From positions 1 through 5,028 of the forward strand of contig JAEVZQ010000523.1 of the NCBI GenBank assembly GCA_023392135.1: a stretch of 5,028 bases of DNA, written 5' to 3'. Positions within the stretch are counted from its first letter, which is position 1, and each line of letters starts with the position of its first letter. Position numbers and translations under genes: made by a program. The notes beneath the pieces were generated by a model, which was not told the origin of the DNA, ran no database searches, and saw only the letters and a program-made list of their open reading frames with translations. Shown here piece after piece: positions 1 to 5,028 of this stretch. The DNA comes from Pseudomonadota bacterium. GTDB taxonomy: Bacteria > Pseudomonadota > Alphaproteobacteria > Rhizobiales > Hyphomicrobiaceae.

Positions 1-1268
1 TTGCCGTGATCGACGTGGCCCATGATGGTGACCACCGGCGGACGCGGCTTGAGCGCCTCCGGCGTGTCCTCGGCGCCGATGAAGCCTTCCTCGACGTCGG
101 CTTCCGACACGCGCTTCGACGTATGGCCGAACTCCTGCACGATCAGCTCGGCCGTGTCCGCGTCGATCACGACCGTGATCTTGTGCATCGCACCCTGCTT
201 CATCAGGAGCTTGATCACGTCGACCGCGCGCTCCGACATGCGGTTGGAGAGCTCCTGGATCGTGATCGCTTCCGGAATGACGACCTCGCGCACGATCTTC
301 TCGCGGTTCTGGGGAATACCCATGGCGCGCAGCTTCTCGCGCTCGCGGCGGCGCTTCAGCGAGGCGAGGGACCGCTCGCGCTGGCGCTCGTCGAACGCGT
401 TCGTGATCGTCAGCTTGCCGCGACCGCGCGACTCGTCGGCGCCCTTGATCGGCGTGCGGACGCGCTTGCCGCCCTTCTTCTTGGCGCGGCCTTCGTCTTC
501 CTCGACCTCGGCCATCGCGCCGGCCTTGGGCCCGCGCTTCGGCGCCTCGACCTCCGGCTTCTTCGCCGTCGTCTCGGCGGCCTTCGGCTGAGTGCGCTCC
601 GGGCGCGAAACGATGATCGGCCGCGTCATGCCAACGGGCTGCGCCAGAACCTGCGGGACTTCCGGCGTCTCGGGCTGCTCGGGAACGGCAGCCTCGGCAG
701 CTGCTGCAGGTGCCGCGGGCTCCTCTTGAGCTGCCGGAGCTTCAGCAACGGCCGGCGCCTCGGGCCGCGCTGCTGTCTCTGCCTCGGCTGCAGGCGGTGC
801 CAACTCGGGCTCTTCCTGCGGGCTGGTGGCTTCTGCCTCCTGCGCGGCCTTGCGATCTTCCTCCTCGTGACGGCGCTGCTCGGCTTCGAGACGCATGCGC
901 TCCTCGCGCGCGCGTTGCTCCTCGACCTCGCGCACCTGCGCAGCGGCGAGAGCGCGCACTCTGGCCTGCTGCTCTTCCTCGGAGAGGGTACGCAGAATCT
1001 TCGGCTGGTGCTGCTCGGCCCTCGGGGCCGGCCGCTGCTGCGCGACATGCGGGCGCGGGCGTGCCTGCACGGGCGCTGCTGCCGTCGTCTCCTCCGGCTC
1101 CTGCCCCGCGATGGTGCGCTTTCTCTTTTTCTCGACCACCACCGACTTGGACCGGCCATGGCTGAACTTCTGCTGCACGTGGCCTGACTCGACGGTCCGC
1201 TTCAGGCTGAGCGGCTTGCGCGCGCCTGACAGCACGGTCTTTTCGGTGGTCTCTTTCGTCTCGCTCAT
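1..1268 (-). CDS. infB: Translation initiation factor IF-2, N-terminal 422 residues (3' end outside window)
   Basis: IF-2 is the GTPase that brings initiator fMet-tRNA to the 30S subunit and promotes 50S joining. Seen in the translation: an alphaproteobacterial-type N-terminus ([18 protein letters not shown], residues 34-51); a Glu/Arg/Gln-rich, probably coiled-coil stretch (about 93-146); an Ala/Pro/Glu-rich linker (about 147-245); a Lys/Arg-rich part (about 243-320); the IF2_N domain (about 323-400, with [19 protein letters not shown]); and the start of the G domain, [11 protein letters not shown] at 412-422. The window ends inside the next codon (AA-, expected Lys of the P-loop GHVDHGK). 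The rest of the G domain and domains II-IV are missing only because of the window edge. ATG at 1268 gives the expected MSETKET start. The ribosome site is weak: GGAA ends 10 bases upstream and a better GAGGA ends 19 bases upstream. It lies 34 bases after ylxR, in the same operon. Confidence 0.97.
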   Translation of the reverse strand, partial: MSETKETTEKTVLSGARKPLSLKRTVESGHVQQKFSHGRSKSVVVEKKRKRTIAGQEPEETTAAAPVQARPRPHVAQQRPAPRAEQHQPKILRTLSEEEQQARVRALAAAQVREVEEQRAREERMRLEAEQRRHEEEDRKAAQEAEATSPQEEPELAPPAAEAETAARPEAPAVAEAPAAQEEPAAPAAAAEAAVPEQPETPEVPQVLAQPVGMTRPIIVSRPERTQPKAAETTAKKPEVEAPKRGPKAGAMAEVEEDEGRAKKKGGKRVRTPIKGADESRGRGKLTITNAFDERQRERSLASLKRRREREKLRAMGIPQNREKIVREVVIPEAITIQELSNRMSERAVDVIKLLMKQGAMHKITVVIDADTAELIVQEFGHTSKRVSEADVEEGFIGAEDTPEALKPRPPVVTIMGHVDHG

Positions 1269-1302
1269 ACCTTGCCCGTTCCAAAAATCCTCAAGCGGCC
1301 TT

Positions 1303-1968
1303 TCAGCTGGCCGCGTATCTGCTGCCCGAAGCCGACAGGCCCGACCGGTATCGGGTCACTCGGCCAACCTCGTTCAGGAAATTCGTCGTGGCGCCGCCTG
1401 CGCTCAGTGCAGCATGTACCACATTTGACCGTCCCAAGGCCAAACTCATTTGCTCGACAGTCAATTCCTGAATGACGGGTGCAGGCTTGCCAATTTGCTT
1501 ACAAGCCGCCTGAAATCGGCGATCCAGTTTGCCTGCACCGTCAGCTGCGGCCTCTTGGCCATGCAGCAATGCGGCAACACTGCCTGCGGCAATGGCCGCT
1601 TCTATGCGGGTGAAACCGGTGGTGACGAGTCCCGCTTTATTGGCGAGGCTGAGCGCGTCCATGGCGCGCTTCACCAGCAGCCGCTCCACCATATCCGGCA
1701 GATCCGGTGGAACCGATACCTGCCGTTTCAAGCTTTTTGCGAACGCTTTGCGCTTTACGGCCTCGGCGACGTGGATGCGTTCGGCAGTGACCCAGACCCC
1801 ACGGCCTGGAAGACGACGCGCCACGTCCGGCACGATATGACCGTCCGGGGACGGTACGAAGCGGATGAGCTCCTCAGGCGGCTTCTGATCGCGGGTGACC
1901 ACGCAGGTCCGCTGCGGAGCAGCTTGCTCCGTCGCTGGCCTTTCTGCGCTTTCCACCCGCACCACCAT
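1303..1968 (-). CDS. ylxR: YlxR-family RNA-binding protein: DUF448 domain fused to an L7Ae-like domain
   Basis: A 221-residue predicted cytosolic RNA-binding protein. Residues about 18-82 are the DUF448/YlxR domain, recognised by [19 protein letters not shown] (20-38), [20 protein letters not shown] (41-60) and the basic helix [11 protein letters not shown] (72-82). Residues about 92-200 resemble the L7Ae/L30e fold as found in alphaproteobacterial YlxR proteins: [20 protein letters not shown] (107-126), then [10 protein letters not shown] (140-149) and [19 protein letters not shown] (176-194). Firmicute YlxR is only about 90-100 residues and lacks this second domain. Family knowledge: YlxR sits between nusA and infB in many bacteria, and in Bacillus subtilis it (RnpM) is reported to bind RNase P RNA. 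Its role here is unproven. ATG 1968 is the first start after an in-frame TGA at 1990-1992; GTG codons follow directly at 1965 and 1962. It starts 33 bases after nusA. Confidence 0.93.
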   Translation of the reverse strand: MVVRVESAERPATEQAAPQRTCVVTRDQKPPEELIRFVPSPDGHIVPDVARRLPGRGVWVTAERIHVAEAVKRKAFAKSLKRQVSVPPDLPDMVERLLVKRAMDALSLANKAGLVTTGFTRIEAAIAAGSVAALLHGQEAAADGAGKLDRRFQAACKQIGKPAPVIQELTVEQMSLALGRSNVVHAALSAGGATTNFLNEVGRVTRYRSGLSASGSRYAAS

Positions 1969-1982
1969 CCGTGCTCTGTCTG

Positions 1983-1987
1983 CTCCT
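1983..1987 (-). promoter_or_regulatory. Candidate ribosome binding site of ylxR with long spacing
   Basis: AGGAG ends 14 bases before ATG 1968, longer than the usual 5-10. No start lies nearer in the ylxR frame, which is closed by a TGA at 1992-1990. Weak initiation, or coupling to nusA translation that ends 33 bases earlier, is possible. Confidence 0.45.
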
Positions 1988-2001
1988 GCTCATGGCCGCT
2001 G

Positions 2002-3648
2002 TCATGCGCTCGAGTCGGCTTCGCCGGCCGTCTCGTCGACCGCCTCGACCTCCTCGGCCGATTCATCGGCAGGCTGCTCGAGGTCCTCCGGGCTGATCCA
2101 GCCCAATATGACGCGGGCCGCCATGATCATGTCCTCGGCTTCCTTCCTGCCCACGTCGAAGCCGTCGAGAATACCTTTGTGCCGCACCGGCTCGGCATCG
2201 CGTTCCTTCTTCCGCTCGGTCCAGCCGACGAGATCGTCGGTCGCGCAGTCGGCGAAATCCTCGAGCGTTTTGACATCGTTCTCGCCCAGAGCGACCATCA
2301 TCGCTGTGGTCATCCCGGGGACCTGCGCGAGGTCATCAGAGACACCCAGCTCCTTGCGCCGCGCATCCCGCTCCTGCTCGATGCGCTCGAGATACTCGCG
2401 GGCCCGGGTTTGGATCTCTTCCGCCGTATCCTCGTCGAAGCCCTCGATGTGGGCGATCTCGCTCAGCTCGACGTAAGCGACTTCCTCGACCGTGGCGAAG
2501 CCTTCCGTCACGAGCAACTGGGCGATCACCTCGTCGACGTCGAGCGCCTCCATGAAGATCTGCGAGCGCTCTGCGAATTCCTTCTGGCGTCGCTCGCTCT
2601 CTTCCTGTTCCGTCAGGATGTCGATATCCCAGCCCGTGAGCTGGGAGGCGAGCCGCACGTTCTGACCGCGGCGGCCGATCGCCAGCGACAGCTGGCTCTC
2701 CGGCACGACGACCTCGATCCTGTTCGAGTCCTCGTCGAGGACGACCTTGGTCACCTCGGCCGGGGCGAGAGCGTTAACGATGAACTCGGCCGCATCCGGC
2801 CGCCACTGGATGATGTCGACCTTCTCGCCCTGCAGCTCGTTCACGACAGCCTGCACGCGCTGGCCGCGCATGCCGACGCAGGCGCCGACGGGATCGATCG
2901 AGCTGTCCTTCGAAATGACCGCGATCTTGGCGCGCGAGCCCGGATCACGGGCGACCGACTTGATCTCCACGACACCGTCGTAGATCTCCGGGACCTCCAT
3001 CGCGAACAGCTTGGACATGAACTCCGGCCGCGCACGCGACAGGAATATCTGCGGTCCGCGCTGCTCCCGCCGTACATCGTATATATAGGCACGCACGCGG
3101 TCGCCGTAACGGACGTTCTCGCGCGGGATCATTTCGTCGCGGCGGATGATGCCTTCGGCGCGGCCGAGATCGACGATGACATTGCCGTACTCGACGCGCT
3201 TGGCCGTGCCGTTGACGATCTCGCCGACGCGATCCTTGTACTCGCTGAACTGCCGCTCGCGCTCCGCCTCGCGGACCTTCTGCACGATGACCTGCTTGGC
3301 GTTCTGCGCAGCTACGCGACCGAAATCGAGCGGCGGCAGCGATTCTGCGATCAGATCCCCGATTTTTGCCTCCGGGTTGCGCCGCCTGGCGTCTTCCAGC
3401 GTGATCTCGGTCGCCTCATTCTCGACGTTCTCGACCACCGCCAGCACGCGGGACAGGCGCGTATCGCCCGTTTTGGGGTCGATCTCGCAGCGGATATCGT
3501 TGTCGGCGCCGTAGCGCGACTTTGCCGCCTTCTGGATCGCGTCCTCCATCGCCTGGATGACGATCTTGCGGTCGATCGACTTTTCGCGCGCAACCGCGTC
3601 CGCGATCTGCAGCAGCTCCAACCGATTTGCACTGACTGCAACGGCCAT
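2002..3648 (-). CDS. nusA: Transcription termination/antitermination factor NusA
   Basis: NusA binds RNA polymerase and nascent RNA and controls pausing, intrinsic termination and antitermination. The 548-residue product has the full architecture: polymerase-binding N-terminal domain (about 1-130, starting MAVAVSANRLELLQIADAVA); S1 domain (about 138-205, GEIVNGTAKRVEYGNVIVDLG); KH1 with PVGACVGMRGQRVQAVV (253-269); KH2 with LAIGRRGQNVRLASQLTGWD (322-341); then two C-terminal helical acidic repeats (about 369-420 and 440-516). A strongly acidic tail (about 521-548) ends the protein. The length exceeds the roughly 495 residues of E. coli NusA and is usual for alphaproteobacteria, which have extra residues around the second repeat (WTERKKERDAEPVRHKG). 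I chose ATG 3648 because GAGGTG lies 6 bases upstream; the in-frame GTG at 3657 is inside that ribosome site. It is 18 bases after rimP and 33 before ylxR. No truncation or missing motif. Confidence 0.98.
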   Translation of the reverse strand: MAVAVSANRLELLQIADAVAREKSIDRKIVIQAMEDAIQKAAKSRYGADNDIRCEIDPKTGDTRLSRVLAVVENVENEATEITLEDARRRNPEAKIGDLIAESLPPLDFGRVAAQNAKQVIVQKVREAERERQFSEYKDRVGEIVNGTAKRVEYGNVIVDLGRAEGIIRRDEMIPRENVRYGDRVRAYIYDVRREQRGPQIFLSRARPEFMSKLFAMEVPEIYDGVVEIKSVARDPGSRAKIAVISKDSSIDPVGACVGMRGQRVQAVVNELQGEKVDIIQWRPDAAEFIVNALAPAEVTKVVLDEDSNRIEVVVPESQLSLAIGRRGQNVRLASQLTGWDIDILTEQEESERRQKEFAERSQIFMEALDVDEVIAQLLVTEGFATVEEVAYVELSEIAHIEGFDEDTAEEIQTRAREYLERIEQERDARRKELGVSDDLAQVPGMTTAMMVALGENDVKTLEDFADCATDDLVGWTERKKERDAEPVRHKGILDGFDVGRKEAEDMIMAARVILGWISPEDLEQPADESAEEVEAVDETAGEADSSA

Positions 3649-3654
3649 GCCTTG

Positions 3655-3660
3655 CACCTC
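3655..3660 (-). promoter_or_regulatory. Ribosome binding site of nusA
   Basis: GAGGTG lies six bases before ATG 3648. The GTG at its end (3657-3655) is an in-frame start candidate but is part of the Shine-Dalgarno sequence, so ATG 3648 is the real start. It sits in the 18-base gap after the rimP stop. Confidence 0.85.
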
Positions 3661-3666
3661 TGTCGC

Positions 3667-4260
3667 TTAATCTTCCTGCGGCGGCTCGGAGCCGCCATTG
3701 CCCTTCGAGCTCTTCTTCGCCCGCCTCAGCGCCTCTCTGACGAGCTCATCCGTCAGTACCAGCTTGGCGTCGGTCACCAGATCGACCGGAAGACCCAGCA
3801 CCTGGGTGCCCTGCTGATCGAGCGTGCATTCTATCCGCACCTCGCCGCCCTCGAACCCTTCGAGAACGCCTCGGAAGCGCTTGCGTCCGCCCACCTGCTG
3901 CTTCAGCTCGATCTTGGCCTCGTATCCGGACCAATCCTCGAAATCGCTCGGTCTGACGAGCGGACGGTCAATCCCCGGAGAAGAGATCTCCAGCCGATAA
4001 CTGCCCGGCAGGGGATCGTGTGCATCCAGCAGGGGAGATAGCTGTCGCGAGATCGCTTCGCAATCCTCGATCGTTATCGTGCCGTCCGGACGTTCCGCCA
4101 TGATCTGGACGGTCTGGCCGTCGCGGCCCTGGATCTGCACCCTTACCAAGCGGAAGCCAAGGTCTTCCAATGTCGGCTCGACGAGCTCGGCGATGTCGGC
4201 AGCAAGGCCGGTCTCGCGAATGAAGCGCCGTGCACTCGGGCCCTCATCCCGCTGGTCCAT
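3667..4260 (-). CDS. rimP: Ribosome maturation factor RimP
   Basis: RimP binds the free 30S subunit and is needed for its late maturation. The 197-residue product has the two-domain RimP layout: N-terminal alpha/beta domain (about 15-92; [19 protein letters not shown] at 18-36, [20 protein letters not shown] at 51-70), the signature [14 protein letters not shown] (88-101), and an SH3-like C-terminal domain (about 104-172). A hydrophilic Lys/Ser/Gly/Glu tail ([16 protein letters not shown]) follows. Length is normal for alphaproteobacteria (E. coli about 150). The frame stays open upstream to 4401, but that extension would cross the intrinsic terminator at 4301-4337 and has no RimP homology I recognise. 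ATG 4260 has GAGG four bases upstream and gives MDQRDEG. First gene of rimP-nusA-ylxR-infB; nusA follows after 18 bases. Expression is probably governed by the leader at 4261-4395. Confidence 0.96.
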   Translation of the reverse strand: MDQRDEGPSARRFIRETGLAADIAELVEPTLEDLGFRLVRVQIQGRDGQTVQIMAERPDGTITIEDCEAISRQLSPLLDAHDPLPGSYRLEISSPGIDRPLVRPSDFEDWSGYEAKIELKQQVGGRKRFRGVLEGFEGGEVRIECTLDQQGTQVLGLPVDLVTDAKLVLTDELVREALRRAKKSSKGNGGSEPPQED

Positions 4261-4264
4261 GTCG

Positions 4265-4268
4265 CCTC
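4265..4268 (-). promoter_or_regulatory. Ribosome binding site of rimP
   Basis: GAGG lies four bases before ATG 4260. It supports this start over the much longer open frame that begins at 4401. Confidence 0.65.
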
Positions 4269-4283
4269 GATACCTGCAATCAA

Positions 4284-4299
4284 GCTGCCCATGCGCAGC
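4284..4299 (-). other. Small hairpin between terminator and rimP start
   Basis: GCTGC (4299-4295) and GCAGC (4288-4284) form a perfect five-base-pair stem with a six-base loop, 15 bases upstream of the rimP GAGG ribosome site. It might affect rimP translation or protect read-through mRNA. A stem this short can also occur by chance. Confidence 0.4.
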
Positions 4300-4300
4300 A

Positions 4301-4337
4301 TAAAATAAAAAAGAGCGGACCCGGTGGGGCCCACTCT
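4301..4337 (-). terminator. Intrinsic terminator between trmB and rimP, probable attenuator
   Basis: On the minus strand GAGTGGGCCC (4336-4327) pairs with GGGTCCGCTC (4322-4313) around a CACC loop: ten continuous pairs, two of them G-U, plus an A-U pair at the base (4337-4312). It is followed at once by six T (4312-4307), then A, four T and A. This is a textbook Rho-independent terminator for leftward transcription. It would end trmB transcripts. Because it lies after the likely rimP promoter and about 40 bases before the rimP start, it would also stop rimP operon transcripts unless they read through. Confidence 0.9.
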
Positions 4338-4365
4338 CAGAGTTGAGATGATCATGAGCATTTAA

Positions 4366-4395
4366 AAGATAGGAGATAGGTGCTGGCGAGGTCAA
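4366..4395 (-). promoter_or_regulatory. Likely housekeeping-sigma promoter of the rimP-nusA-ylxR-infB operon
   Basis: On the minus strand TTGACC (4395-4390) matches the -35 consensus at five of six bases. It is followed after 17 bases by CTATCT (4372-4367) or after 18 by TATCTT (4371-4366), both acceptable -10 hexamers for an alphaproteobacterium. The predicted start is near 4360-4358, which gives a leader of about 100 bases before the rimP ATG. It is the best promoter-like pair in the only sizeable intergenic gap. It is a visual match only; no start site is known. Confidence 0.6.
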
Positions 4396-4420
4396 GCGCA
4401 AATGGCAGAAATCGGGCGAC

Positions 4421-5028
4421 TTACCTCGCTATGGCCTGCGGCAATTCTGTTCGATTAAGGGCTACGGCAAGCTCGTCAGTGCGCAGGAAACGCAGATATG
4501 CGGGGCGCCGTCCGGCCGCGACCGCCTTCTGCTCGTAGCGAGTCGGCGGCCAGTCGAGTGTCCGTTCGCGCCAGTCGGATGGCGACTCGGCCAGCCATCT
4601 GAAGAAGGGTGTCGCGCGAACAGCGAGGAGTGATGTGCGCGCGTAGTCGCCGATGTCCGTCGCGATCCGCAGCTCTGCGCCGGGCTTCATCACTCGGGCT
4701 AGCGATCTCAGGAAGGCCGCCGAGACGAGCCGCCGCTTGTGGTGACGCGATTTGGGCCAGGGGTCCGGAAACAGGATAAAGCCGCGTCCGATGGACGCCT
4801 GCGGCAACCAGCGCAGCAGCGGTCGGGCATCGTCGGCCAGAATGCGAACGTTCCGGAGCTGCCTCGTCTCGACGGCATCCAGTACCTTCACCACGCCATC
4901 GAGGTAGGGCGCGCAGCCGATCTGGCCCACGTCGGGGCTCCGCTCGGCCTGCCAGAGCAGATGCTCGCCGCCCCCGAAGCCGATTTCCAGCCAGACCTCC
5001 CGGACGGGGCAGGAGAACAGGTCTGTGC
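4421..5028 (-). CDS. trmB: tRNA (guanine(46)-N7)-methyltransferase, N-terminus outside window
   Basis: TrmB transfers a methyl group from SAM to N7 of G46 in the tRNA variable loop. The visible 201 residues are the Rossmann-fold methyltransferase: SAM motif [12 protein letters not shown] (13-23), [10 protein letters not shown] (36-45), [10 protein letters not shown] (59-68), [14 protein letters not shown] (86-99), [15 protein letters not shown] (110-124), the DW..R and TRYEQKA signatures (151-168) and [14 protein letters not shown] to the end. About 30-40 N-terminal residues lie beyond the edge; the first full codon is at 5026-5024. Oddity: residue 39 is Ala (GCG, 4912-4910) where the family usually has Glu after IGC/IG- (IGCEPF-type), an acidic residue that contacts the SAM ribose; nearby Asn is also Asp. 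All other motifs look intact, so I call it a gene, not a pseudogene. In related genomes metK is commonly upstream. Its TAA is 25 bases before the likely rimP -35 box. Confidence 0.96.
   Translation of the reverse strand, partial: TDLFSCPVREVWLEIGFGGGEHLLWQAERSPDVGQIGCAPYLDGVVKVLDAVETRQLRNVRILADDARPLLRWLPQASIGRGFILFPDPWPKSRHHKRRLVSAAFLRSLARVMKPGAELRIATDIGDYARTSLLAVRATPFFRWLAESPSDWRERTLDWPPTRYEQKAVAAGRRPAYLRFLRTDELAVALNRTELPQAIAR

Larger units (their letters stand above)
4261..4360 (-). ncRNA. rimP 5' leader with terminator and possible alternative folding
   Basis: The roughly 100-base leader predicted from the promoter holds, in order: a short hairpin ACTC-TGA-GAGT (4343-4333), the intrinsic terminator (4337-4301), a second hairpin GCTGC-GCATGG-GCAGC (4299-4284) and the rimP ribosome site (4268-4265). 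The first hairpin uses the same bases as the 5' arm of the terminator, so the two cannot form together. From memory, Rfam holds a 'rimP leader' family of alphaproteobacterial attenuator-like leaders; this element fits its position, but I could not run the search. The signal that would switch it is unknown; the operon's own NusA is a natural guess. Confidence 0.6.

Noticed and set aside
480..630. Internal infB starts (ATG 629 or 515) giving a shorter IF-2 form, as known in enterobacteria
   Set aside because: Neither ATG has a convincing Shine-Dalgarno at proper distance, and both lie in variable linker sequence.
6..1187. Plus-strand open frame of 393 codons antisense to infB
   Set aside because: The translation is low-complexity Arg/Leu/Ala and mirrors the infB linker. 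infB on the other strand has clear IF2_N and G1 motifs in frame.
3649..3657. GTG 3657 as the nusA start
   Set aside because: The GTG is part of the GAGGTG Shine-Dalgarno that serves ATG 3648; the family N-terminus begins at or near that ATG.
1450..4041. Plus-strand open frame of 863 codons antisense to ylxR, nusA and rimP
   Set aside because: It lies exactly opposite three confidently identified genes, spans their junctions, is rich in His/Arg/Leu/Asp as expected for the reverse complement of GC-rich codons, and has no recognisable domain or ribosome site. It is a codon-bias shadow.
4143..4361. Leader-peptide-like open frame (ATG 4361) running through the terminator and overlapping rimP
   Set aside because: The ATG lies at or next to the predicted transcription start, has no ribosome site, and the frame runs far into rimP out of frame. 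There is no run of a single amino acid codon as in amino acid attenuators.
4261..4401. N-terminal extension of RimP from an upstream start at 4401
   Set aside because: It would translate through the promoter-like region and the intrinsic terminator, and the extra 47 residues show no RimP similarity. ATG 4260 has a ribosome site and yields a normal RimP N-terminus.
4261..4420. Initiator tRNA gene (metY) upstream of rimP, as in E. coli
   Set aside because: The gap holds no cloverleaf, no T-arm GTTCGA-type motif and no CCA end; the only strong stem is the terminator.

Overview
The window looks like a chromosomal stretch of a GC-rich alphaproteobacterium, most likely of the Rhizobiales/Hyphomicrobiales type. 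I infer this from the gene order, from the alphaproteobacterial form of IF-2 and NusA, and from a YlxR protein that carries an extra L7Ae-like domain. I cannot name a genus. All real genes are on the minus strand, so transcription runs from high to low coordinates. I saw no mobile element, CRISPR array, tRNA or rRNA.

In transcription order: (1) trmB, the tRNA (guanine-46-N7)-methyltransferase, 5' end cut by the window edge (5028 to 4421). (2) A 160-base intergenic region (4420-4261) with a likely promoter, a strong intrinsic terminator and a second small hairpin just before rimP; it reads best as an attenuated rimP leader that also ends trmB transcripts. (3) rimP, 30S maturation factor (4260-3667). 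(4) nusA, transcription elongation/termination/antitermination factor (3648-2002). (5) ylxR, an RNA-binding protein with DUF448 and L7Ae-like domains (1968-1303). (6) infB, translation initiation factor IF-2, cut by the window edge exactly at the G1 (P-loop) motif (1268 to 1).

The four genes rimP-nusA-ylxR-infB are spaced by 18, 33 and 34 bases and form the classic transcription-translation operon: ribosome assembly, RNA polymerase control, RNA binding and translation initiation. The leader terminator, placed between the likely promoter and rimP, would let the cell adjust the whole operon by read-through; NusA, encoded in it, is an obvious candidate for feedback.

This is a conserved housekeeping region, not an accessory island, and I did not find a new multi-gene system. 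The points most worth a second look are the attenuator-like rimP leader, an alanine in TrmB where the family has a conserved SAM-binding acidic residue, and the YlxR-L7Ae fusion. The long plus-strand open frames (one of 863 codons) are antisense shadows of these genes.
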